This document shows, piece by piece, positions 55,422-63,231 of a DNA stretch of 64,000 bases. The DNA is taken from positions 30,519-94,518 of IMG/VR virus record IMGVR_UViG_3300044695_005756. One strand, given 5' to 3'. The first letter of the stretch is position 1. Every line of letters begins with the position of its first letter. The notes under the pieces are model-generated. The model saw only the letters and a program-made list of their open reading frames with translations. It had not been told where the DNA came from and made no database searches. The stretch is from a virus. The translations under genes and the position numbers were made by a program.

Positions 55422-55854
55422 TCCAATTCCTTAATAACCAAGATGAAGAATTTTTCTTGTTGCTGCCACCCACACCATATACAAAGTTAATATTTGGTAC
55501 ACTTGCTTCTGCATTATTTGTTTCATTACGATCACCACCATTTGCAAACCAGATTGAATAATTTGAAAGTGTAGGTAAAACATTACAATAGTGATCTCTC
55601 ACACGTTCAAGTAAATCACACGCGGTGCCATCAGAATCGTCAAACTCCCATACTTCATCAACCCAACGAATTGATTCCAATACTGCTTTGCGTTCGTGAA
55701 TGTTCATGAATGGCTTACCTTTCTTGCGTGTGAGCCAAGCATCAGAGTTTACGCCAACGATAAGTTTATCACCCATGCCCGATGCTTCACGCAGCAATGC
55801 AAGGTGTCCAGAATGAATGGGATCAAATCCACCAGAGACAACGACTATTTTCAT
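55414..55854 (-). CDS. Nucleotidyltransferase (cytidylyltransferase-like, HldE/RfaE C-type)
   Basis: 146 aa. GGFDPIHSGHL (HxGH, residues 8-18), VGVNSDAWLTRKKGKPFMN, ERKAVLESI, and a GGDRNETN turn near the end match the CTP/ATP-transferring superfamily that activates sugar or alditol phosphates. The heptose adenylyltransferase domain of HldE is the closest in feel. It probably feeds the glycosyltransferase cassette. Confidence 0.85.
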   Translation of the reverse strand: MKIVVVSGGFDPIHSGHLALLREASGMGDKLIVGVNSDAWLTRKKGKPFMNIHERKAVLESIRWVDEVWEFDDSDGTACDLLERVRDHYCNVLPTLSNYSIWFANGGDRNETNNAEASVPNINFVYGVGGSNKKNSSSWLLRNWNE

Positions 55855-56282
55855 ATGACTAAATCAGGAAATGCTTCTTTGACTAGATTAGCGGTAAGAT
55901 TTTTTACCTTGAACTTTTTTTGAAAAACATCAAGAATGATAGCAGCTTCATCACGATGAAGTGATTCTACCATAACTAAAATTTGTTGCGTGGTTTTTTC
56001 TGTGGTAAATCCTGGTGGTCGCATTGGATGATTTTTAATAAATCTATACATCTTGGGCATTTGTGTGTCAAGATATGCATAGTTTAAGCCAGCAGGTTCT
56101 TTTGCTGGACGGTATCTATCTGGCAATGCAATATCAAACTCAATTGCTGGATTAAACGCTAGTTGAAGAAAGAAACGAAATCGTTCATCGCCTTCACGGC
56201 GTAAAAGATTAATTCGTTCTTGTTTAGTTGATGCGTTTTCAAACTCATCAAATATTTCAGAATACAGTTTTTCGGAACTCAT
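55851..56282 (-). CDS. Conserved phage protein, DUF6433-like
   Basis: 143 aa. Segments SEIFDEFENASTKQERINLL, RFRFFLQLAFNPAIEFDIAL and MPKMYRFIKNHPMRPPGFTT resemble a family conserved in T4-like marine phages with no known function. Helical, with no catalytic pattern seen. Start ATG overlaps the upstream stop. Confidence 0.72.
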   Translation of the reverse strand: MSSEKLYSEIFDEFENASTKQERINLLRREGDERFRFFLQLAFNPAIEFDIALPDRYRPAKEPAGLNYAYLDTQMPKMYRFIKNHPMRPPGFTTEKTTQQILVMVESLHRDEAAIILDVFQKKFKVKNLTANLVKEAFPDLVI

Positions 56283-57454
56283 TATGTTCTCTCTAAAAGT
56301 TTGGGTATTAACACATTAGGTGATATATGATCATTATATAAATTCATCATGTTGTCTTTCATTTTTTCAAATGATACAGACTCGATTTTTTGTCTTATAG
56401 TATCTGGACTATCATTTGCTTGAATGTAAACGCATGCCTCATAGTCATCGATAACTTTTGGCAATCTATCATTTTTTGAAAACTGAACGTAAACTGGTAC
56501 AGTCATATTGATAATACTTTCAGCGAATCTTGCGGGAAGCACACTCTTCCATTGTTTATAACTTTTTTCAGCATCATTCAAAAAACTTGCTGGCATAGTT
56601 GCAGTCAAAATTGAAAAACGCGATTCTGCAACTTTATCCAAATAATCTTTAGTTGCGCTAAGATAATTATCTGGCTTTGTAGTTTTGCCTTCGGTATAAA
56701 CGAAGAAACTTTTATCGGGTAGACTAGTTTGCATCAGTTCTAAAGCAACGCCTCTATGCTCACGACCTAGTCCAATAGGACCTATGAAACAAAAGTCGGT
56801 AGTTTTATCTTCCATCGTCGTTTTGTTTAGTGCCATTGATGAGCAAGGAAAATAGCTTAGTTCATCCGCTAAATCTTTTCTCTTATTTGCAAGCAGGTAC
56901 GGAATCATCTCTTCATATAAGACCACTGTTTTATCAGACACCACAATGTGTGAAGAAATTAGATTAAACAAATCTCCACCTCTTGGCCAAGCATCTGGTA
57001 TAATTGAAATGACTCTAACTTCTTTTCCTTTTTTTCTATATGATTTAATCTTGTTGAAGATATGAATCATGTTAGGAGAAAGATATGGTTCAATGTTCCA
57101 CAAAAATAGAAAATTAATAGTTTCGGATATCTTACTTGCTTGATCAAAGCATTCATCAATAGAATCGAAATCAACATCGAGTGGAGTTAATTCTCTGAGT
57201 TCAAATTTTTCTTGCTGCTTAGGATCATATGGTGCAATACATGATGCAACATCTTTGTGAAAATAAGCCGTCACAACAAAATCCGCAAGACTCCATTTGG
57301 GTTCAAAAAGAGGTATTTTGTGATATTGTTGAAAAGATGTTCGTAGGTGATATACCATATCAGATTCAATTGGATTCGGTGGAAAGATAACCCAATTGTT
57401 TACACCAGCAGTAATGAAAGGTGGTGCAATAAGTATTACGGAATCAGAACTCAT
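56282..57454 (-). CDS. Putative glycosyltransferase (GT-B-like)
   Basis: 390 aa from the ATG at 57454; an in-frame TTG lies one codon upstream. N-terminal alpha/beta region (VILIAPPFITAGVNNWVIFP) and a C-terminal part with RFAESIINMTVPVYVQFSKN and VIDDYEACVYI, a pattern like exostosin or capsule glycosyltransferases. Weak recognition; it belongs to the glycan cassette by position, overlapping RNase H by 11 nt. Confidence 0.6.
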   Translation of the reverse strand: MSSDSVILIAPPFITAGVNNWVIFPPNPIESDMVYHLRTSFQQYHKIPLFEPKWSLADFVVTAYFHKDVASCIAPYDPKQQEKFELRELTPLDVDFDSIDECFDQASKISETINFLFLWNIEPYLSPNMIHIFNKIKSYRKKGKEVRVISIIPDAWPRGGDLFNLISSHIVVSDKTVVLYEEMIPYLLANKRKDLADELSYFPCSSMALNKTTMEDKTTDFCFIGPIGLGREHRGVALELMQTSLPDKSFFVYTEGKTTKPDNYLSATKDYLDKVAESRFSILTATMPASFLNDAEKSYKQWKSVLPARFAESIINMTVPVYVQFSKNDRLPKVIDDYEACVYIQANDSPDTIRQKIESVSFEKMKDNMMNLYNDHISPNVLIPKLLERT

Positions 57455-58292
57455 CAATAACTTCCAAAAGATTTTTTAGTTTGTTTGCAATCATATAATT
57501 CATAAAGTGCTGTTTGGTGTGACCAGTCGCACTCTCATATGTATCTATGATATTTTTCTGCAATTGTTCAGGTATTTTTGTCAAGTCAATCATCATTTCG
57601 TTGCGTTTGTAATTACGCAGCATTTCACCCTCACAAAATTCTTCTGGTGCTTGATTGAGCCAATTGATTATCTTAGCTTCAGTAATAGGTCGCTGGCGCA
57701 CACCATTCACAATGCTATCATCAGCAGACAGAATGTTGGGTATGCCATCACCCTTATCACCACGAATAATCATCTGCTTCAACTGCACCGCTGGCAAAGG
57801 TTCTTTGATGAACTTCTTGAGTATAGGTGAATACTGTTCAACATTGTCAAATTTCTGCAATTGTGCAAAGTCTTTATCGGAAGACAATATCATTACCTTC
57901 TGATGTGCAGAATATCGAATGGTCAATGTGGCAATGATATCATCAGCCTCAGCGGTATCAACATCAATGACCTTATATGGTGAATGTTCTTTCAATTCTT
58001 CTTTGATTTTGTGTAAACACTCAAAGATAGAATTCCAGTCATGCCCAGATGCATCGCGTGTCTTTTTACGACCAGCTTTGTATTGTGGAAACAACTCACG
58101 GCGCCAGTAATTACGATTGTCACATGCAATGACAACTTCTGGTCCATGTGATGCTTTGAACTTTTTAACATAGGTGCGAATGACATTCAATATCATATGT
58201 CGTACCAATGCTTCTTCAACAGATTTTTTAGATGAACCGATCTGTTCCATCAGCGTAGAGATGGCTACTTGATTGTAATCAAAGATTATCAT
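57444..58292 (-). CDS. rnh: RNase H (T4 rnh-like 5'-3' exo/flap nuclease)
   Basis: 282 aa (T4 about 305). Metal-binding acids are D5, EADDII (115-120), SSDKDF (137-142) and GDKGDGIPN (178-186), with the DNR-N-Y-WR and YKAGRK segments typical of phage flap nucleases. It removes RNA primers from lagging strands behind gp32. The start overlaps the preceding small ORF's stop (ATGA). Confidence 0.9.
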   Translation of the reverse strand: MIIFDYNQVAISTLMEQIGSSKKSVEEALVRHMILNVIRTYVKKFKASHGPEVVIACDNRNYWRRELFPQYKAGRKKTRDASGHDWNSIFECLHKIKEELKEHSPYKVIDVDTAEADDIIATLTIRYSAHQKVMILSSDKDFAQLQKFDNVEQYSPILKKFIKEPLPAVQLKQMIIRGDKGDGIPNILSADDSIVNGVRQRPITEAKIINWLNQAPEEFCEGEMLRNYKRNEMMIDLTKIPEQLQKNIIDTYESATGHTKQHFMNYMIANKLKNLLEVIDEF

Positions 58293-58390
58293 TTTACATG
58301 TTGTCCTAGAATTGCACCCTTGAATAGAAACAAGAATGCAACTCGTAAGTGAAATTTAAACTTGCGATAGTAGTAACCGCGTATCGTCAT
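58289..58390 (-). CDS. 33-aa basic peptide, ATGA-linked to both neighbours
   Basis: MTIRGYYYRKFKFHLRVAFL followed by FKGAILGQHVK: a basic, aromatic, moderately hydrophobic peptide. Its ATG overlaps the upstream stop and its TGA overlaps the rnh start, both as ATGA. That double coupling is the main support. Confidence 0.58.
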   Translation of the reverse strand: MTIRGYYYRKFKFHLRVAFLFLFKGAILGQHVK

Positions 58391-59460
58391 TTAGAAACTC
58401 TCAATAGTATTGTATCAGTATTGATTCGACCTGTCAACGGTTTTTCTGCGGCACGAATGTCGTTCAATACATTTCGTAATGCAACTTTACCTGCTTTCAA
58501 TACCTCATGCACCGTTACCTCAGGTTTTCGTAATGTTTTACTTACCGATTTACTTTCGGCATAGTTTTGTATCGTAGAACCTTTGATATTCAATCCCGAT
58601 GCATCAAGTGCATGATATACACCAAGTTTGCGTGTTTTGATATTGTACACCCACAATGATGTTGCGCCGATAATCGTTTTTGGATCAACTGAGGTAATTT
58701 TCAAATCAGCAAAGTCTTTTGCGTAGTTCAATTTGGCAATCAATTGATCTGCCGACTTCGTTTTGCGTTTGCGTGGCTTGCGCGTTTTAATTGCTTCACC
58801 AGCAAGTTTCATTCCGTCAACAATAACTTGATCACAGTATGATATCAATTTTTTAAGTTGTGATTTTGTAAAGTTGGAATATGCTTCTTTGATATCAGAA
58901 TCATCCGTTGTCAAAACATTATCGTACTCAACTCGGCGTGTTTTGAAATGTTCAATTATGAACTTAGTATGTGCATTTTTGACATCCATTCCAGTCATCG
59001 TTGCATAAGGTGAAACATTTGCTTTAAATTCCGATATTATCAAGTCATCAATCTGACCTTCCAGTTCCCCGATACACTCACTTGCTTTTCTTTTAATGTG
59101 ATCTTGAATTGATACGACACTAGAGGTCGTGGTTGTCTGTTTGACAACACTTGTTGATTGCTTGAGTTTGTCGATTGTTTCATTGAACCATTTAGCGTTA
59201 GAATCGTTCAGAATGCCGCCTAAGCTTACAATTCGGCAGATGAACCCAAATGTACTGACTTGGGATTTTAATGCGTCTGGAGCTTGGATTTTGAGTTTCT
59301 TTTTAAAGTATTCTACCGCATATTTTGTTGCATCTTTATTATCGCGGTTTTGAGCATACCAACTCAACGCTTGAGTTAGTTGCGTTTGTGACAACTCACC
59401 TGAAAACTTAGGTTCTTTGTTGTTTGATAAGATTGCTTTAATGTCAATTGATTTACTCAT
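58387..59460 (-). CDS. Conserved hypothetical protein (357 aa)
   Basis: 357 aa, Lys-rich. Segments: ELSQTQLTQALSWYAQNRDN, FGFICRIVSLGGIL, SVVSIQDHIKRKASECIGEL, then a basic stretch (KTRKPRKRKTK) and a beta-rich part (SLWVYNIKTRKLGVYHALDA). Found as an unknown in related marine phages as far as I recall. The basic stretch suggests nucleic-acid binding. First gene after the strong promoter at 59495. Confidence 0.75.
   Translation of the reverse strand: MSKSIDIKAILSNNKEPKFSGELSQTQLTQALSWYAQNRDNKDATKYAVEYFKKKLKIQAPDALKSQVSTFGFICRIVSLGGILNDSNAKWFNETIDKLKQSTSVVKQTTTTSSVVSIQDHIKRKASECIGELEGQIDDLIISEFKANVSPYATMTGMDVKNAHTKFIIEHFKTRRVEYDNVLTTDDSDIKEAYSNFTKSQLKKLISYCDQVIVDGMKLAGEAIKTRKPRKRKTKSADQLIAKLNYAKDFADLKITSVDPKTIIGATSLWVYNIKTRKLGVYHALDASGLNIKGSTIQNYAESKSVSKTLRKPEVTVHEVLKAGKVALRNVLNDIRAAEKPLTGRINTDTILLRVSK
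58409..58437 (-). promoter_or_regulatory. Sigma70-like promoter for the rnh operon
   Basis: TTGACA (58432-58437), 17-nt spacer, TACAAT (58409-58414). It lies inside the 3' end of the 58387-59460 gene, with a ~12-nt leader to the ATG at 58390. Confidence 0.72.
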
Positions 59461-59494
59461 AATGTCTCCACCATGTATTTATTCACTAAATTGC

Positions 59495-59524
59495 AGTATA
59501 GCATAAATATACCGTGATTGTCAA
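59495..59524 (-). promoter_or_regulatory. Sigma70-like early promoter
   Basis: TTGACA (59519-59524), 18-nt spacer, TATACT (59495-59500) for leftward transcription of the 59460 gene. The opposing late motif sits inside its spacer. Confidence 0.8.
59502..59509 (+). promoter_or_regulatory. Candidate late promoter inside a divergent early promoter
   Basis: CATAAATA on the plus strand fits the NATAAATA motif, about 70 nt upstream of the ATG at 59582. It overlaps the spacer of the leftward sigma70 promoter, so the two could not be used at once. Confidence 0.5.
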
Positions 59525-59581
59525 GATTGTCTTTTTTGAATCAAAGTATGTTTCTTCCATGAAAGGTTACGAAAAAGACAA

Positions 59582-60376
59582 ATGGATCCGTTTACACTTT
59601 TTGCCTTGGCAAATGGTGCAGTCCAAGCGGTAAAAAAAGGCTGTGAGTTATACAAAGAAATTGCAAGTGCCGCTGGTGATGTAAAAGGTGTTTTATCTGA
59701 TTTAGAAGAACAATTCAATTCTCGTCATAAAGACAAGCCTCCTACTGTTGCTGAGAAAAATCAGTACATAGCAGAAAAAAACCGCGTAATTGAACTAAGC
59801 AAAAAACAACCCAATGATATCTACACTCAGATAGGTGAGGAACTGGGCGTTTACTTTGAAAACTATGCAAAATGTTCTGCTATTTTTGAAGAGGAAGCAA
59901 AACATGATAACGAAGTCTACACAGGAGAAACTAGTTTAGGCAAAAGAGCATTGCAGCGTGTTCTTATGGAAAGCAGATTGGCTGCCATGGAAGCAGAACT
60001 TCGTGAACTTATGGTTTACAACTGCCCTCCAGAATTAGGTGATCTGTATACCCGCGTATACGCTATGATGGAAAAAATGAAAAAGCAACAAGCGTCTGCA
60101 TGGTCTAGAAAAAAAGAAGATGATAGAATTTCCGCAATTAAAAAAAGAAAAAGAATAAACCACATAAAATGCAACGCATGGAAATATGGGCTGACTTTTA
60201 TATTTACCGTTTACATGGTATGGCTAATATGGGCAGTTGTACAAATAAGAATTGAAAATCATCCTGAATTAGGAGACTGTCTCATACCAAAAGGCACATG
60301 GCCTTACGAACATTATAGCAATTTGAAATGGGTTGACTGTGAAATACGAAAACCTTACGATGATGCTGAAACTTGA
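59582..60376 (+). CDS. Conserved T4-like virion-associated protein, one membrane helix
   Basis: 264 aa. Recognisable marine T4-like features are MDPFTLFALANGAVQAVKKG, EELGVYFENYAKCSAIFEEE and SLGKRALQRVLMESRLAAME, ELREL..., PPELGDLYTR. A basic cluster (KKRKRINHIK) precedes one transmembrane helix (~residues 204-226, YGLTFIFTVYMVWLIWAVVQ). Role unknown; late expression is inferred from the upstream motif. Overlaps the next gene by 17 nt. Confidence 0.72.
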   Translation: MDPFTLFALANGAVQAVKKGCELYKEIASAAGDVKGVLSDLEEQFNSRHKDKPPTVAEKNQYIAEKNRVIELSKKQPNDIYTQIGEELGVYFENYAKCSAIFEEEAKHDNEVYTGETSLGKRALQRVLMESRLAAMEAELRELMVYNCPPELGDLYTRVYAMMEKMKKQQASAWSRKKEDDRISAIKKRKRINHIKCNAWKYGLTFIFTVYMVWLIWAVVQIRIENHPELGDCLIPKGTWPYEHYSNLKWVDCEIRKPYDDAET

Positions 60377-60551
60377 GTTTATTGATGGTGAACTATTTTA
60401 CTTTGTTTTTACGAACAAAGGTAATAATCTAATTCTCATGACAAGAGATAGTAGGCTAGCAACTCAAACCAATGCTGCATTAAAAAACAAAAAAGATGAT
60501 TCTTACTTTAGAATCAATGCGGTGCGTGATAGAAAAAAAGCGGCTTGGTAG
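60360..60551 (+). CDS. Small hypothetical protein
   Basis: 63 aa from tandem ATGs (60360/60363). Beta-rich N-terminus (LKLEFIDGELFYFVFTNKG) and basic C-terminus (FRINAVRDRKKAAW). Its stop codon lies inside the following terminator stem. Confidence 0.65.
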   Translation: MMLKLEFIDGELFYFVFTNKGNNLILMTRDSRLATQTNAALKNKKDDSYFRINAVRDRKKAAW

Positions 60552-60565
60552 CCGCTTTTATTTTT
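60536..60565. terminator. Bidirectional intrinsic terminator
   Basis: GC-rich stem GCGGCT (60540-60545) and AGCCGC (60550-60555) with TGGT loop, extended by A/T pairs, A run on one side and T run on the other. It separates the plus pair of genes from the leftward pqqA-like/rubrerythrin unit and can end both. Confidence 0.85.
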
Positions 60566-60570
60566 ACTAA

Positions 60571-60645
60571 TTAACGATTTGCAATATACATTGTGATTTC
60601 AAAACCGAAACGCATATCTTGTGCTGATGGTGTAGTCCACTTCAT
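60571..60645 (-). CDS. pqqA: PqqA-like peptide (PQQ precursor)
   Basis: 24 aa, beginning MKWTTPSAQD and containing GFEITMY. The key Glu and Tyr (E16 and Y20, spacing E-x-x-x-Y) that become the PQQ ring are present, and the surrounding residues are typical of PqqA (for example GFEVTMY in pseudomonads). A strong AAGGAG Shine-Dalgarno precedes it, and a terminator follows. PqqA is the peptide substrate of PqqD/PqqE; no other pqq gene is in this window, so a host or another part of the phage must supply them. It is 14 nt after the rubrerythrin stop. Confidence 0.82.
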   Translation of the reverse strand: MKWTTPSAQDMRFGFEITMYIANR

Positions 60646-60659
60646 TTTTTTCTCCTTAG

Positions 60660-61094
60660 TTAGTTATTTTCTGCTAAATGTTTGTCCAACGCTTTTTGAT
60701 AACGATTAGCATGTGACCGTTCTGCTTTCGCAAGTGTCTCAAACCAATCTGCTACTTCATCAAAACCTTCATCGCGGGCAATTTTTGCCATACCAGGATA
60801 CATGTCAGAATATTCGTGTGTTTCACCATGAATTGCTGCTTCTAACATTTCTCTAGCAGACTTTGCTGGCATATTTGTGCCTGGCTCACCCGCACCGCCT
60901 TCAATGAGATATTCCATGTGACCGTGTGCATGTCCTGTTTCGCCTTCAGCAGTAGAACGGAATAATGCAGCAAGATCGTTTTCACCTGCGATATCACATT
61001 GATTTGCGAAATACAGATAACGACGGTTTGCCATAGATTCTCCAGCAAAAGCTTCTTTCAAGCATTCTGCGGTTTTTGTACCCTTCAAACTCAT
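60660..61094 (-). CDS. Rubrerythrin-like diiron protein
   Basis: 144 aa. Four-helix bundle with [13 protein letters not shown] (E19), [10 protein letters not shown] (E52, H55), [15 protein letters not shown] (E91, E94) and [11 protein letters not shown] (E125, H128). There is no C-terminal rubredoxin Cys pair, so it needs an external electron donor. The family reduces peroxide or stores redox iron. Likely co-transcribed with the pqqA-like gene. Confidence 0.9.
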   Translation of the reverse strand: MSLKGTKTAECLKEAFAGESMANRRYLYFANQCDIAGENDLAALFRSTAEGETGHAHGHMEYLIEGGAGEPGTNMPAKSAREMLEAAIHGETHEYSDMYPGMAKIARDEGFDEVADWFETLAKAERSHANRYQKALDKHLAENN

Positions 61095-61137
61095 AACATC
61101 TCCTATAAAATGATAACTTCTTATTTACACAAAGCCA

Positions 61138-61329
61138 CTACTCTTTTTTCTCAGTATTTTCTTGATTTTTATCTAATTTTTTCAGCGTCCATGAACCATC
61201 ACCATTATCTGACCAATCAATAACATCACCTTCTTTCCAGCCAGCTTCTTGTAATACTTCATCAGGAAATTCAATAAAGTATTCGCCGTCTTCGTGTTGT
61301 TGTACTTCTAAGGTCCAAGTTTTTGACAT
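61138..61329 (-). CDS. Small AbrB/SpoVT-like protein
   Basis: 63 aa from the ATG at 61329; the longer reading to 61392 would start inside the tRNA-Gly. YFIEFPDEVLQEAGWKEGDV and DWSDNGDGSWTLKKL resemble the swapped-hairpin AbrB fold. DNA binding possible. The C-tail is charged (NQENTEKKE). Confidence 0.65.
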   Translation of the reverse strand: MSKTWTLEVQQHEDGEYFIEFPDEVLQEAGWKEGDVIDWSDNGDGSWTLKKLDKNQENTEKKE

Positions 61330-61342
61330 AATAAAAAAAATG

Positions 61343-61416
61343 TGGAGCGGGATATCAGAATCGAACTGATAACAGGAGCTTGGAAGGCTCACGTTTTACC
61401 ATTAAACTAATCCCGC
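61343..61416 (-). tRNA. tRNA-Gly(UCC)
   Basis: Acceptor GCGGGAT/ATCCCGC, discriminator U, CCA encoded; anticodon TCC in CTTCCAA. Confidence 0.93.
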
Positions 61417-61423
61417 GTTTGAT

Positions 61424-61714
61424 TTACTTGATAAGGATTTCTTTGCGTTCTACATCTTCACCTGATGGATGATGATATGCAATATATCCATCTTTGTCTT
61501 TGTATGTTACGCCAGCCCAAAAATAATCTTTGTCTTTGAAGTATGCAATTCGTTCATCGGTGTATTCATTGATATCAACTTTCATGCATCCGAGCCATTC
61601 TTGCCAATTGTCATCAGCATACTCAGAAATTTTTACTGCTTCTTCTTCAGAATCGGCTTCAATGACATAAACATTTCGAAAAACGGACAATTGTTCAACA
61701 ATATACTTAGGCAT
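61424..61714 (-). CDS. Hypothetical protein
   Basis: 96 aa from the ATG at 61714, with GGGGAG Shine-Dalgarno 5 nt upstream; a GTG at 61720 is less likely. PKYIVEQLSVFRNVYVIEAD, SEEEAVKISEYADDNWQEWL and a beta C-terminus. Its start overlaps the stop of the DUF2693-like gene. No function assigned. Confidence 0.68.
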   Translation of the reverse strand: MPKYIVEQLSVFRNVYVIEADSEEEAVKISEYADDNWQEWLGCMKVDINEYTDERIAYFKDKDYFWAGVTYKDKDGYIAYHHPSGEDVERKEILIK

Positions 61715-62000
61715 TTTCACTCCCCAATGAAAAATGAACTTCTTTAATTGAATCCCAACGAAAAGAACGCCAACCTTCTTTTTCTAAATCATAAACTGCA
61801 AGAGTTTCATCATTTTTCGGTCTATCTGAGCCTACAGTTTCAGGAAGAAATTTTTCCATCAATGTACATTTCATTGTACGTTCAGTTCCGTCTTTTTTTG
61901 TGAAAATCACTTCAACTGGAGACTGTTCTAAAAGACCAATCAGCCATTCACGACCAATTCTTGCATCTTCTGTATTACCTGAAAAAACATTTGGATTCAT
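61707..62000 (-). CDS. DUF2693-like small protein
   Basis: 97 aa. REWLIGLLEQSPVEVIFTKK, DGTERTMKCTLMEKFLPE, and EGWRSFRWDSIKEV fit the short SH3-like DUF2693 fold found in several phages. Function unknown. Confidence 0.7.
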   Translation of the reverse strand: MNPNVFSGNTEDARIGREWLIGLLEQSPVEVIFTKKDGTERTMKCTLMEKFLPETVGSDRPKNDETLAVYDLEKEGWRSFRWDSIKEVHFSLGSENA

Positions 62001-62003
62001 AAT

Positions 62004-62438
62004 TTACTCCGCTAAAGATTTTAACGCTTCATTGACTTTTTTCTTGAATGTACCATTTGTAATGAAATCAAGATACTCAGTCCACCAATTATCTGACTGC
62101 TCAGTCTTTTTGACGATACAACCTGATATTCCTGAACCCACTAGATTTTTTATATACACTAAAGGATCAACTAAAATGGCTTCAAACGCATCTTCAAACT
62201 CAGGCATACCTTCTTCGTTCTCTTTAAAAAATGCCATATGATATTTGTAGCCCATTTCAGACTTTTCAATCGGTTCCGCTTGTGTCCATTCTTCTTTAAA
62301 GTTAAAAAACGCTAATTTATAGTTTTCCTCAAAGTCATCATAGTCAGGAACAAAGTAAAAACCATCAAATTTACTCATTTCATCGCCGTTTACACTTTCG
62401 GCTTCAGCTTTTTGCAACTTTTCATCAGAAGAAGGCAT
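62004..62438 (-). CDS. Hypothetical acidic protein
   Basis: 144 aa, acidic. FYFVPDYDDFEENYKLAFFN, FKEEWTQAEPIEKSEMGYKY and VGSGISGCIVKKTEQSDNWW. No recognisable motif. Three nt before the DUF2693-like ATG. Confidence 0.65.
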   Translation of the reverse strand: MPSSDEKLQKAEAESVNGDEMSKFDGFYFVPDYDDFEENYKLAFFNFKEEWTQAEPIEKSEMGYKYHMAFFKENEEGMPEFEDAFEAILVDPLVYIKNLVGSGISGCIVKKTEQSDNWWTEYLDFITNGTFKKKVNEALKSLAE

Positions 62439-62586
62439 AGTTTTTCCGTAAATTTTGTTTTTCGGCTGCTCGACTGTAAAAATTTATCGCAGAATGTTCA
62501 ATTTTCATCCGATATTTCGGTGTGAATAAGTCTTTTGCGACAAAATTTCGCGGCTTTTGCAATTTTTTCGTGTTTTTCGTACTCAT
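62425..62586 (-). CDS. Small basic protein
   Basis: 53 aa from the ATG at 62586 (MSTKNTKKLQKPRNFVAKDL, FTPKYRMKIEHSAINFYSRA). Directly below a strong promoter; stop overlaps the next gene's start. Probably nucleic-acid binding by charge; no family. Confidence 0.65.
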   Translation of the reverse strand: MSTKNTKKLQKPRNFVAKDLFTPKYRMKIEHSAINFYSRAAEKQNLRKNYAFF

Positions 62587-62596
62587 GATAGACTCT

Positions 62597-62625
62597 ATTA
62601 TGTCAGAAAACTCAAATTTTGTCAA
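62597..62625 (-). promoter_or_regulatory. Sigma70-like early promoter
   Basis: TTGACA (62620-62625), 17-nt spacer, CATAAT (62597-62602), just upstream of the ATG at 62586 and just after the tRNA-Ser gene. Confidence 0.75.
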
Positions 62626-62631
62626 TTATAA

Positions 62632-62723
62632 TGGCGGTAAGTGTGGGATTTGAACCCACGGAACGTATTTCTACGCTCGACGGTTTAGCAAACCGCTGAT
62701 TTAAGCCTCTCATCCAACTTACC
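62632..62723 (-). tRNA. tRNA-Ser(GCU)
   Basis: Acceptor GGTAAGT/ACTTACC plus CCA, anticodon GCT in TTGCTAA, long variable arm of about 19 nt (GAGCGTAGAAATACGTTC region). Its 5' end overlaps the stop of the SGNH hydrolase gene. Confidence 0.92.
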
Positions 62724-63123
62724 GTGTCTGATCCGCAAGTTTTTTGTAACCTTTTCCAGTAGGATGTACACCATCCGCACTAATATCACTCTCTGGTCGA
62801 GAAATTACTACATCTCCAAACTCTGCTGCGACTTGTTTTACTGCTTCTACTTGTTTTGGCTTCAATTTTTGACTCGGTAAAAGCCAAAAAACTTTTTGTG
62901 CTTGTGCATTTGTTCGTAATGACCGAATATTTCCTTCTGTGTTGATACCTAAATCATTTGCACCAAGACTGATAATCAAAGTTTTTGTCGGTTGTAGTTT
63001 ATTCATATAGATTTTATTCCAATTATGTGAATTGATACCACTCTTCACATATGCAACACACTCCCTACGAACTTGACTCACACCAACACCGATGCTATCA
63101 CCAACAATTAAACATTCTAACAT
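62719..63123 (-). CDS. SGNH/GDSL hydrolase
   Basis: 134 aa. Catalytic Ser block VGDSIGVGV (S10), Asn block GANDLG (N56) and the D-x-x-H block DGVHPTGKGY (D117, H120). The Gly block is partially visible (SGINSHNW). Esterase or deacylase on cell-envelope or virion glycans is possible. The last codons and TAA overlap the 5' end of tRNA-Ser by 5 nt. Confidence 0.85.
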   Translation of the reverse strand: MLECLIVGDSIGVGVSQVRRECVAYVKSGINSHNWNKIYMNKLQPTKTLIISLGANDLGINTEGNIRSLRTNAQAQKVFWLLPSQKLKPKQVEAVKQVAAEFGDVVISRPESDISADGVHPTGKGYKKLADQTR

Positions 63124-63138
63124 AATTTTTCCTTTAAA

Positions 63139-63226
63139 TGGCGGAAGCGGTGAGATTCGAACTCACGGATCATTTCTGATCGGCAGTTTTCAAGACTGCT
63201 GATTTAAACCACTCATCCACACTTCC
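63139..63226 (-). tRNA. tRNA-Ser(UGA)
   Basis: Acceptor GGAAGTG/CGCTTCC, CCA encoded; anticodon TGA in CTTGAAA; long variable arm (CGATCAGAAATGATC). Confidence 0.93.
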
Positions 63227-63231
63227 CTAAC

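Noticed and set aside
60571-60659. Ordinary non-coding 3' leader between terminator and rubrerythrin
   Set aside because: A clear ribosome binding site and a PqqA-like peptide are present in the same direction as rubrerythrin.
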